Assembly: GCA_958430865.1 (NCBI GenBank)
Contig: CAUDNR010000347.1
Coordinates: forward strand, 37,712-101,711
Reading direction: 5' to 3'
DNA: 64,000 bases
Source of the DNA: Entrophospora sp. SA101
Taxonomy: Eukaryota > Glomeromycota > Glomeromycetes > Entrophosporales > Entrophosporaceae
Shown here: one piece after another, positions 47,701 to 57,639 of the stretch
How the letters are laid out: each line of letters opens with the position of its first letter
Numbering within the stretch: the first letter of the stretch is position 1
Notes under the pieces: generated by a model
What the model saw: the letters and a program-made list of their open reading frames with translations, nothing else
Database searches by the model: none
Told to the model about the DNA's origin: nothing
Translations under genes and position numbers: made by a program

Positions 47701-48405
47701 AAAATTCAGGAATTGTCAAATATTATTGAAGATGATAAGATACTAATCGGTGAAAAAAATGAGAAAATTCAGGAATTGTCAAATATTATTGAAGATGATA
47801 AGATACTAGTCAGTGAAAAAAATGAGAAAATTCAGGAATTGTCAAATATTATTGAAGATGATAAGATACTAATCAATGAAAAAAATGAGAAAATTGAGGA
47901 ATTATTATCAGAAGTGATAAAGAAAGATGATGCTGTTGAAGAAAGAAACACAGAAATCAAGGAATTGTCATCAGAATTGACAATTAAAGATAGATCAATC
48001 AGTGAGAAAAATGTCAAGATCCAAGAATTAGCACTTGAAATATCAAAACTAGGCAAAATTGTTGATGATGATAAGAGATTATTCCAAGCATTGTTATTGG
48101 ATATATCAAAAAATAACAAAACTATAAACGAATTGAAAAATCATTATTGTGTAAATACTAAAACAATTAGAGGGCTTAAAGAACAACTATCAAAGAAAGA
48201 TCAGGAGATAATTTTGTATAAACAAAAACAAGATTTTGAGGAGGAATTAGAGGTGCAAAGGGTTATTGAGCAAAGAAGCGGGTTAAATTACTTCATTAAG
48301 GAACACCTTATTCCTTCAAACAATTTCTTTTACGATTTTATTGGGGAAGTTGTGATTCCTCTTATCATGGTCATATTTTTAATATTTTTTTTATTATATA
48401 GTTAA
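44761..48405 (+). CDS. Kinesin-7-like motor with C-terminal membrane anchor
   Basis: Fifteen exons (44761-44944, 45053-45116, 45192-45214, 45292-45335, 45433-45438, 45547-45550, 45660-45724, 45798-45911, 45991-46245, 46342-46421, 46504-46551, 46627-46810, 46899-47027, 47122-47265, 47350-48405) join in phase to 799 residues. The motor has [14 protein letters not shown], the P-loop [11 protein letters not shown] (97-107), switch I NERSSRSH and switch II DLAGSE (257-262), then [10 protein letters not shown] leading into a long coiled-coil stalk. N-terminal motor position and neck resemble CENP-E/kinesin-7. The stalk contains a 21-residue repeat. The last 20 residues ([20 protein letters not shown]) are a strong transmembrane segment ending at the stop, as in tail-anchored proteins. 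Intron 7 has a GC-AG boundary (GCAAGT donor at 45725). Plus-end-directed transport of a membrane cargo is an inference. Confidence 0.9.
47641..47892 (+). repeat. 63-bp in-frame tandem repeat in the kinesin stalk
   Basis: Four almost identical 63-base units start at 47641, 47704, 47767 and 47830, each coding for [15 protein letters not shown] plus KNE-type linkers: 21 residues, exactly three heptads. A fifth, diverged unit follows. The near identity at silent sites suggests recent expansion or ongoing homogenisation. Confidence 0.92.
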
Positions 48406-48830
48406 TATATAGCATTTTAATCATAATACAACAAAAAAAACATCATAATCATAATAATAATCATAATCATAATAACAACTAAAAATAATCATCATAATCA
48501 TTGTAATTATAGCAATTAGGATTTAATAGGAGTTAAAACTACGAAATGGTTTTTTACACCTTGTAAATTTTTTAATTTCATATTCAATCATATTCATATT
48601 ACATTATGACAATAAACCCATTAACCATTGGTCGATTAACCATTATTAAAAGTTTATACGACTATGTGATTTATAGCGTTTTTTAATGGCTTTTTCTTGA
48701 AAACATTTAAATAGGTTATAATGTAAAGTTTATGAATCAAATCATTAAATAATTATTTTTATTTGGTGATTTAAAAATTACCACTCCATTAAAAATCACG
48801 TGTGCGTGAACAATTGTTCATGGATCAAGT

Positions 48831-49543
48831 ACTGATTATGTTTTATTTACAAGTGGTGCACAAATTATAAGTCAACTAACATCAAGAGTTTATGAAGAAT
48901 GGCCAATAAAAATGCACTAGAAACTATGGGATTATTTAACACATCAAAATTTTATAAAAGAGTCGTGAACCTGAAAACCAAATACCGATGTTGATGAATG
49001 CTGGTATTTCAATGGTACAAAAGGTCAAATTGCCATAAAATTATCTAGAAATATTGTTTTCACTCAATTGGCACTACATCATATTGACAAAAATGTTTCA
49101 ATTGATCCAATCAGCTCCGTTTCTAAAGATTTTGAATTATAGGGTTACCTTCAGACAATGACGAAAAAACAAAGTGATATTTGGAGTGATGATGATTGTT
49201 ATTAATAGTGATGGTGATAATAGTGTCAATAATCACACCCATGATAACATTCACAATCATAATATCCATCATATTCATAATGATAAACTTAATAATGACA
49301 TCAGCAGCAGCAGCAGCAATAATAATGATGATGATGAAAACAAGAACAATTTTAAACTACTCAAGAGAAAAATTTTTAAAAATAAGAATTTCAATATGAT
49401 CTAATGGGCAAACCTATTGCAAATATTCCATTTGCCAAATCTAAGAGTCAACAATAAAATGCATTCAAGCTATAATTATGAGGATTTTGAATAATCACAA
49501 GAACCCAAGGTTTTACTTGTTTATATAGGCTTCAAGTACACGG
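48831..49543 (+). pseudogene. SUN-domain (Sad1/UNC-84) pseudogene
   Basis: One frame from 48831 reads YVLFTSGAQIISQLTSRVYE, then DECWYFNGTKGQIAIKLSRN and SSVSKDFEL, interrupted by stops at 48918, 48966, 48972 and 49140. After a His/Asn/Asp low-complexity stretch (49200-49340) the last part is recognisable in other frames: NAFKAIIMRILNNHKNPRF then TCLYRLQVHG, with one shift near 49510. CW-F-G-GQ-A-LS, SAP-like SS-KDFE and LYR-VHG are the core of the SUN domain, which in the nuclear envelope binds KASH peptides. All the domain's landmarks survive in order, so decay is fairly recent. No upstream part of a SUN protein is visible. Confidence 0.75.
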
Positions 49544-49874
49544 ACTGTTTCCACAATAATAATTAATTATATTGTGAAAACGTGGAAGGTTAATTATTAT
49601 TAATTTTTTTTAAGAATTTATTATTTGCATTTATTTCCTTCCCTCTTTGTGTATATATATGTACTTGTAAATATTATTATTATTATGCATATATAAATAA
49701 ACATAAATGAATAAAAAAAATTTTAATCAATCTTCAAATACAAAATTATTATTTATTATTTCATAGTTATTTTTCTAAAGTACATTCACAAAATCTAATA
49801 AATTTTTTTTATTACAAGCTTTAAAAAATTTCCAACCCACCACCCACTCATCTACACATTTATTTTATTATTTA
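49544..49874. other. Intergenic DNA
   Basis: AT-rich spacer between the pseudogene and the PCNA 3' end. A short inverted pair (TTTCCACAATAATAATTAA and TTAATTATATTGTGAAAAC) at 49548-49582 may be a terminator-like hairpin or chance. Nothing else seen. Confidence 0.35.
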
Positions 49875-50927
49875 TTATTCACCAATCTTTGGTGCAAGAT
49901 AATATCTAAGAAAACTGCATGTAGAATTTATAGTATATTCTACGAGCAATGGCATCTCTTCAGATAAACATAATCTAACATGCTCAGATAATGGGGAACC
50001 TTTGGTAAAATTCATCAAGTATTTAAGTGAAAATTGAAGCGAGACTGGTTTCTTAACAATGATTTCGATAGTTTCTTCAGGCTAACAAATAAAATATTTA
50101 TACATGTTAATAAATATTGCAAGTAATATTTTTAAAAAAAGCAAATAAATAAATATTTTAAAGATCATTAAAAAAAATAGTTACTTTATCCATAGGGGAA
50201 GTTGGTTTCAATTTTATGTTGCCATTACCAAGTTCACCTTCTGTAACGAATCTAATTTCATCACAGTCAATTTCGATCGTTACTTTTTTTTTTAAAGAAA
50301 AAAATAATCTAATTAATTAAACAATATATTTCAAAAAAAAAAAAAACGACGATATTATATAAATTACCAGTTTCGCCAATGACCATCATGTCACGACATA
50401 CTCTTTGAAATTCGGCAGAAGGTAAACTTACTATTGCATGATATTCTGTTTCTGGAATACTTAAATGTTCTTGATCAATGTCCATTAATTTCAATTCATA
50501 TTCACTAAGTTTATCATTTGCTTATAAATAAATAAACAATTAATTAATTTATTAATCAAGAATAATTTATTTTCTAAAAGTTTGCAAATATATTTTTTTG
50601 CTTACTTGGGGCTGAAAATGACATGGATAAAGTTTCAGGAGAATTGTCATCGGCTTTTAATGTGATAGAATCATCATTTCCAGCACACCTCAATAACTTG
50701 TTAAGAGAAGTTAAATTTACACCCAAAGAAAAACCTCTATCACATCGATATGTAGCAAATATTTCAGAACTTAACAAAAGTGATATCAGTGCTACGTGTG
50801 AGTTATCCATGGCTTGAAGTGCAATACCCGTCTCACTACAATCAAAGTTTGCATCTGTAACAAGTTCTTTGATAGCTTCTAATAATTTTTTAAGCATTAA
50901 ACCTTGACTTAAATGTGCTTCAAACAT
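49875..50927 (-). CDS. PCNA: Proliferating cell nuclear antigen (sliding clamp)
   Basis: Four exons on the minus strand (50927-50606, 50520-50368, 50282-50185, 50081-49875) give 259 residues, the normal PCNA length. Landmarks: [20 protein letters not shown], the DNA-facing helix, [37 protein letters not shown], the interdomain connector region [16 protein letters not shown], and a C-terminus YYLAPKIGE corresponding to the YLAPKIE end. The protein forms the trimeric ring that tethers DNA polymerase delta and repair factors. The donor of exon 1 is set at GTAAGC because it rejoins [15 protein letters not shown] in frame. No disrupting change seen. Confidence 0.97.
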
Positions 50928-51098
50928 TTTTATTACTGTATGTAAATATTATTATTTATTAAAGTGAAAGGTATTATTATTATTAAAGTTATTATTTTAA
51001 TAAAAAATTTTTTCTGTCTTGTTGTTATTTATTTTTTTATTTAAAGAAGGGTGATAATAAATTTGAAAGCAACGCGTAAAAAAAAAAAAAAAAAAATC

Positions 51099-51129
<31 letters not shown>

Positions 51130-51296
51130 TTTTTATATTATATACATCAAATTTTATGGGAATATAACAATTATTACTATTATTATTATATAACGAATGA
51201 TGATTCAGTCAGTCATGATGATATTTGAATAATTGCAATGTCCATCTTAATGGTAAATAATTCTTATGATAACCTATTTAAAAATTTAATTATTCA
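50928..51296. other. Promoter side of PCNA with long A tracts
   Basis: Contains two uninterrupted A tracts (about 51079-51096 and 51108-51129) that could be nucleosome-depleting or assembly-prone. An MluI-like ACGCGT, the core of fungal MCB cell-cycle sites, occurs at 51073-51078, 150 bases upstream of the PCNA start. That fits S-phase control of replication genes by MBF but is a single site. Confidence 0.4.
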
Positions 51297-51443
51297 GGGT
51301 CTGGGACACTTTACCGACACCCACTTTACCGACAACACGCGGGGTTACATTTAATCTCTACATATTCAAACAAACTACAAAATGCTAAAATATCACGTCG
51401 CGTGTTGTTGGTAAAGTGGGTGTCGGTAAAGTGTCCGGGTCCG
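51297..51443. mobile_element. Hairpin MITE with GC-richer arms
   Basis: Arms of about 45 bases pair almost perfectly (GACACTTTACCGACACCCAC on the left, the same text inverted on the right at 51409-51433), around an AT-rich loop. Each arm holds an internal near-duplication of ACTTTACCGACA. No clear target duplication. It lies in the last intron or 3' UTR of the next minus-strand gene. Confidence 0.8.
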
Positions 51444-51548
51444 ATTCAAAACTTTAATAAAATGATAATCATCACTACAGATATTATTATTATCATTATT
51501 ATTATTATTATTATTAAATCTAATAAAAACAAATAAATAGAGTTTTAC

Positions 51549-53711
51549 TTGAATAAGTTTTTCATATTCATTTTGCCTTGAGGAACATTTTGCTATTGAA
51601 TTCAATTGTTTTCTGATTTGTCTTTTTAATTGATTGGAACTTAAATTTGAAAATTTATATTGGAACTAGCAATAATAATAAAAAGTAAGCAAGTAAATTC
51701 ATCAGTAATAATAATAATTTGTTGTTGTTGTATCCAATTATTTTAATGATGATGACTAACTTTGTAAATGTAAATTTTCCAAAAATAAATCTACCATCTT
51801 GAAATATTCCACCTAATATTCCACCATCATCAAATTCATTTAAACAACATATTCTAACACATCCATTTGGAAAATCAATGAAATCAGGATTTAAAGTGAT
51901 AAATTGTTCTATAAAATTTTTAGAAAAAAAAAAAATATATTTATGAAATACTAAAAAATAAATGTTATGACATTCTAATTGATTAATTGATTATTACCAT
52001 TTTTGTAAATCACTTGATCAAAATTTAAAGATATTATTTGTCCTTTATCAACTGACATGATCAATCTATTCTAAAGTAATCACTTTGGTATTAACATATA
52101 TAGATATATATATATACTTGCACATGTATAATACTTGACAATGTATTTCCTACCTTATAAAGAAAAGATGAATGAGCAGTATTTGGAACATGATATTCTT
52201 TATATGCAATTGATGTAATAGTAGAATCCTGTTTTGAAGCAGAATAAATGGTAATCAAAGTGATTGTACCCTCTTCACTAAAAAATAAATAAATAAAATT
52301 AGTCAAATATTTTTGCTTTTTCTAACAATGCAATAAGATAATTAGTTACCCAACTATTATGAATATCATCTAAATTTTTCCTTGTAAAGAATAAAATACT
52401 AGATTCTGGAGTACTTTCAAATTTTAAACATATTGAATATATAGTTTGAATTGATTCCTTTTTAAAAAAAAAGTTTTAATTTACTAAGCTTATATATATT
52501 ATTCAAATAAATTTTTTTTAAAAAAAAGGCCTCACAATTAATGTAGTAAGTGCTTCTGGAACAGAGTTTAGTGTTTGAAATGTGATTAATCCATCTGAAT
52601 AGCCAGTTAAGAATATCTCTTCCTGTAAACTAGAATATATATATCTTAATTAATCTTCTTTTTTCTAATATATTGATTGTTTTTCCACAAATGTTTCTAA
52701 TTTTAATTACTTTTCCAATCCAAATATTAATGAAGCAAAATCATGATTGATTAATGATATTGATGAATCTGTTGGCTTTTTTCCTTTTAAAATCTTTAAA
52801 TTATATAGATAAAGTGTTGAATTTATTGTTATTAAAGAAAATATATAAATAAATATATTGTGTGTATATAATAAATTGTTAAGGATATCAATTAATTGAC
52901 ATTTAAATTTTTGTCCTTTGACTGATCCTTGACTAATTGAACAATTTAAACTATTTGAATTTAGAGGTTTATAATCATCACTCATTGATAAAAATTCCAT
53001 CTCACCATTCTCACATCTAGTTAGAATACCATGAACATTTGAAATATCATATGGTATTAAGTAATATATATTACTCTATTAATTAGCACAAAATTTTGGG
53101 CATGAGTAAATTATATTTATGATGAATATTTATAAAAATTTATAAAAATATTACTTTGGTATATTTGTAAATAATGTCATTTTCATAGAATTCAATTGGA
53201 TGTATTCTTTTAGAGGCTGGATTTAATCCAGTAGTATCAGATGTGAATGTGGATGATTGATTGTTAAGTGGATCAAATGTTCTTTCACTATAAAAATATG
53301 GAATCAATATTAATAATAACAAATATTCTATCTTAAATTAATTTTATAAAATAAACCTTTTCTCTCTTTTTATATGTGACTCAACTCTCCAGAAATTCCC
53401 ATTATCATCAAGAACTATACAAGTAATTATCCAATCAAGCTTATTTACTTCTTTACTATTACTATTACTATGATTATGATTCGATGAAGAATTTACAAGT
53501 GTCACATCAATGATATCAAAAGGAAATTTCCAGATTTCTTTTAAAATATTCTTATAGAATAAATGAAGTCTATTTGGTAAAATTTTAATAATAATTATTA
53601 TATAATCTTGATCTTTTTTATTTAATGTTTTTAAAAAATATTTTTAATTGTTGGTGTTGGAAGTCGATAAGAGCTTTTGATTTGAATTCCATCTTTTGAA
53701 ATTATAAACAT
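51549..53711 (-). CDS. Unrecognised multi-exon protein, possibly a beta-propeller
   Basis: I do not recognise this gene. Minus-strand exons that chain in phase are about 53627-53357, 53287-53155, 53075-52711, 52629-52536, 52457-52327, 52277-52154, 52070-51998 and 51908-51761, with a further coding stretch at 51665-51549. Strand-like blocks recur (IFLTGYSDGLITFQTL, GTITLITIYSASKQDS, MSVDKGQIISLNFD, GGILGGIFQDGRFIF), suggesting a propeller-type repeat protein such as those in nuclear-pore, DNA-repair or rRNA-processing complexes. A helical tail (SNQLKRQIRKQLNSIAKC) ends it. Two uncertainties: the 5' end, where the ATG at 53711 (MFIISKDGIQIKSSYRLP) is one frame off from the body across A/T homopolymers near 53630-53645, and the 3' end, where phases at 51761/51665 do not match with standard donors. 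It is divergent from the PPIL4-like gene. Confidence 0.6.
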
Positions 53712-53813
53712 TTAATCATGTGAATTATTTATGGAAAATGGCTGGCTATAAATAAAATGCCCACAATTTTTTTACTTCTAAAAATAAAACTATTTATTCT
53801 AACAAGCTTAAAT
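53712..53813. promoter_or_regulatory. Very short bidirectional promoter interval
   Basis: About 100 bases lie between the putative minus-strand start and the putative end of the PPIL4 leader exon. Both transcripts must start here or overlap at their 5' ends. Confidence 0.35.
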
Positions 53814-55039
53814 AGTAAATATAAATATTCTTTATAGAGTTCATTATTTAATATATTTCCTTAATACTAATAAAAATAATATAATTAATCTATATAGTGA
53901 GTGTGTTGATTGAGACTACTGTCGGTGACATTGTTATAGATCTTCATACAAAAAGGTGTCCACAAACTTCTTTAAATTTTATTAAATTATGTAAAGTTAA
54001 ATATTATAATTTTTGTTGTTTTCATAATGTTCAAAAGAATTTCATGGTCCAAACCGGAGATCCAACAGCTACCGGTAAAGGAGGCGAATCAATATTTGGT
54101 ATATTGCACGGCCCAACACGAAAATATTTCCCAGCGGAAATTCATCCTAAACTAAAACATAAAAAAATAGGAACTGTTTCAATGGCTGTTGCAAATGATG
54201 ATGGTGGTTCGTCATCATCATCAACGACAGATAGTACTGGTGTCAGCGGTTCTCAATTTTTCATTACAACAGGCGAAGATCTTGATTATTTAGATGGAAA
54301 GTATACAGTGTTTGGCGAAGTTGCCGAAGGATTTGATACACTTGAAGAAATTAACAATACTTATTGTGATGAATCTGGTAGACCATACAAAGATATTAGA
54401 ATCAAACATACAATAGTGCTAGATGATCCTTTTCCTGATCCTGATGGTTTGATCATTCCTGATAGGAGTCCTGAACCAACAAAAGAAATGTTGGAGACAA
54501 TAAGGATTGGCGAAGATGAAAGTATAGAACCAGAACTTCCGCCTGAGGAATTGGAAAAACAACAACGACGAACAGAAGCTCAGGCTGAAGCATTGACATT
54601 AGAAATGATAGGTGATATACCTTTTGCTGAAGTTAAACCACCTGAAAATGTATTATTTGTATGTAAATTAAATTCGGTGACAAGAGATGAAGATTTAGAA
54701 ATGATTTTTTCACGATTTGGCCCTATTAGTAGTTGTGAAATTATTCGTGATAAGAAAACCGGAGATTCTTTATGTTATGCATTTATTGAATTTGAGGATA
54801 AAGACGATTGTGAAAATGCGTATTTCAAAATGAACAATGTGTTGATAGATGATAAAAGAATCAAAGTTGATTTTTCACAATCAGTTTCTAAACTTCATCA
54901 AGATTGGATTTCTACTAAAGTTAGGAAAAAAGTTGATGGCAGTAGCAGTGGTGGCGGTGGTTATGGTGGCTTTGAAGGTTTAGAAAAACGTAAAAGATAT
55001 CGTGAAGATGGTCCTCTTATACACCCAAGAAAAAAATAA
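53814..55039 (+). CDS. Cyclophilin-RRM protein, PPIL4-like peptidyl-prolyl isomerase
   Basis: The coding body 53898-55039 encodes [20 protein letters not shown] onward, 380 residues in all. No ATG precedes it in frame, but TG at 53898-53899 directly follows a TATAG acceptor, and an exon ending in A before GTAAAT at 53815 would complete ATG, so the start codon is probably split by an 83-nt intron. Residues 1-165 are a cyclophilin domain ([41 protein letters not shown]). Residues about 240-320 are an RRM with RNP motifs NVLFVCKLN and LCYAFIEFE. The tail is Gly- then Lys/Arg-rich ([18 protein letters not shown]). This is the nuclear, spliceosome-associated PPIL4/Cyp6 architecture. Several active-site residues of classical cyclophilins differ, as in the family (Arg of the catalytic site replaced near FHNVQK). 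Confidence 0.92.
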
Positions 55040-55193
55040 ATTGCAAATTTATATTTATATTATATTTTTTAAAAATATTCTAGTGTCTGTAGTAGTTATT
55101 CTACATAAAATTAATATTAATAAACAAAAACAAATCTTTTCTAATTAATTAATTAATAAATAAATAAATAAAAATATATAATTATGTTATTGA
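55040..55193. terminator. Shared 3' interval of convergent genes
   Basis: Only 154 bases separate the two stop codons, so the 3' UTRs of the PPIL4-like and AFG1-like genes must nearly meet or overlap. AATAAA-like signals occur on both strands. Confidence 0.4.
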
Positions 55194-57081
55194 TTAACAC
55201 ATGTATTCAACAGTAGGTTTAAAAGTATATTTGTCATCGCCGGATCTTAATTTTAAAATAACTTTACTTGACCATTCTTGACCTTGCATTTCTATTAGCC
55301 TGCTAACAGTTCTTTCGAATGCAAAAATTTCTTCTTCGCCTGTAAATATAGGATTTGATTTGTGTTCATCATAACTTAAACCTAAATCATCCAATAATGA
55401 ATGTTTATGATGTATTGTTGTTGATGATGATGATGATAATAGGTCTTCTTCAGTTGTAAATAGTTCAGTTACAGGTACTTCAGCTGAACAAATTAATGTT
55501 TTCTTAATATATTGTAAAAGAAAAAATTCATCATTATTATTAACATTATTAAATAAATTTTATTATTAACATTTAATGCCTACCTTGGTATCATATAATG
55601 CATCTATTAAAGTAATGAATCTTTTGGCTTCATTTTTCAAACTTAAAGACATTCTTGGCACATCAGTTAGTATGATGGTATTATAATATTTAGTTAATTC
55701 TAAATAATCAGCAGCACTCATAGGCTGGCAACATAATTCCTGAAATGTAAACTTTGCAACATCATCGCATGATTCTGGTATTGTAAAATATCTACCCCAT
55801 AATTCCAACTTAGCCTCATTGACTTGCTTGCCTGTTGTCAATCTTTTAAATATTTTATTGATTGCTGATTTTGATTGTTCATTTAATGGTGTGAAATAAG
55901 TACTTGTTGTTATTTTACGTGACATCTTTCGATAATCAGTTCCTGAATTTAGTGTGTGCACATTACATTTTTCCTTTATCAAATCAATACATGGTATAAA
56001 ACTTTTACGTTGAATTCCATTTTTGTAGAGATCGTCAGGATGTCGATTTGATGTTGTGACGACAACTACACCTCTCTCAAACAAACACTCGAACAGACGT
56101 CTTAATATCATTGCATCTGCTATATCAGTGACTTGAAATTCATCAAAACACAGTACAATAGCATCGTTTGCTAAATCAGTTGAAACAGGAGGAATTGGAT
56201 CATAGGCTGCGGAATTGGCTAATTTATACCTGTGTAAACGTTTGTGAACATCTTGCATGAATGCATGAAAGTGTACACGACGTTTACGTTTAACAGGCAA
56301 AGTATCGTAAAAAAGATCCATCAACATAGTTTTTCCAGTTCCTACATCACCATATAAATATAATCCTTTGGTATTATTAAAAGATATATTTTTATCTGAT
56401 ACACTAAATAATTTTGATAGCTAAAATTTATCCAACTTTATTAATTAAACAATCACAGTAGTTATAGAAATTATTGAAAATAAATAACAACTGATGAGTT
56501 CTTACCTTTCCAAATATTGAATCATTATTAACATTGTCTCTAGAATCGGTTATAAGAGGTAGATCGTATCCGCTTAAATTATCATGTAAATGTTGAAGTA
56601 TTTCTATAATATTACGCTGGAAAACATCATCCCTAATAATTCCAGAAGTAACGATCATTTTATATCTAGAAATAGGACCATCTAAACACACACGCACATA
56701 CATAAAAAGATATAGAAAAAATAGAAAAAAAAAAAAGAAAATGAATAAAAAATTCTACATAAGAAATTTACCTTTTTGTTTAATAAAATCTTTTGAAAGA
56801 TGTTTTGGTTCTAGTGAGCGTAAATTACTCTCGTCAGCAACAGGACTATCTACAATGGCACTATAATTTTTTGATGATGTACTGACATGTTTATATTTTG
56901 AAAAATTCCAGAGCAAACGACGACAATGACAATCTTTTAAAATAGTTTGATGAAGAATAATTGCTGATGGCGATGGTAGTATTAATATTGAATTTATATC
57001 AGGTATTTGATGTCTTTGAATTAAAAAGTTTCTTGATAAAGTTTGAGTTATTATATTACGAAAGTTTTTAATTGGAAGCAT
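55194..57081 (-). CDS. AFG1: AFG1-like mitochondrial AAA-type ATPase
   Basis: Four exons on the minus strand (57081-56772, 56681-56506, 56420-55584, 55502-55194) give 543 residues. The N-terminus (MLPIKNFRNIITQTLSRNFL) is basic and amphipathic, as for mitochondrial import. Walker A is GDVGTGKT (186-193), Walker B region IVLCFDEFQVTDIADAM, then sensor-like VVVVTTSNRHPDDLYKNGIQ and RKSFIPCIDLIKE. This is the AFG1/LACE1 (AFG1L) signature; the protein helps degrade or handle unassembled respiratory-chain subunits. The ATG at 57081 is used; the frame to 57117 starts with TTG. C-terminal EEIFAFERTVSRLIEMQG is conserved in the family. Intact. Confidence 0.94.
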
Positions 57082-57452
57082 AATTTTTTTGTAAAAAAAA
57101 ATATTCTGATTGAACAAAATAAAAATAGAATCATATTATGTAAAATTTGGCTTTTGTAATATTTGTGACACAAAAAAAAGATAATGTGATTTTCCATATT
57201 TTTAATACAAAAATCATGAAATTTAAATATCATGTGATCTATACAACCATTCAACTCAGCTTTAAAAAAAGAATTAATTCAAGACATAAAAAAAAATTAG
57301 TCCCATTTTTATGTCACTGATCTTTCCTAATTTTGATAATTCATAAATTCATACGTTTCATTTATTCTTTTGACAAAAGCAATTAAAAATGCAAAAAATA
57401 AGTATAAGTTACACAAAAACACAGATAAAACTCAAATTTTAATTTCATCATA

Positions 57453-57636
57453 CAGTCTGCCCTTGTTTCAACAAAGTGGCTGGACATATAAGAAAATTTT
57501 ATTCAACATTTGTTGAAACAAGGTTACTAATCGCGTTTCAACGAAATTTTATATGTTTTAATAATGTGTAACAACGTTTTTAAAAATTCGTTGTATCAAA
57601 AATTTAATCATACTTCGTTGAAACAAGGGTTCACTG
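57453..57636. mobile_element. Small TA-flanked inverted-repeat element (MITE), 184 bp
   Basis: Left end CAGTCTGCCCTTGTTTCAAC and inverted right end CAGTGAACCCTTGTTTCAAC, both bordered by TA (57451-57452, 57637-57638). Internally CGTTGAAAC/GTTTCAACG words recur, so the strand can fold repeatedly. Related to the partial copy at 18173 and the nested unit at 12163. Confidence 0.85.
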
Positions 57637-57639
57637 TAC

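Noticed and set aside
49174..49404. Overlapping His/Asn/Asp- and Ile/Met-rich frames
   Set aside because: They are frames of a low-complexity insertion within the SUN pseudogene, not separate genes.
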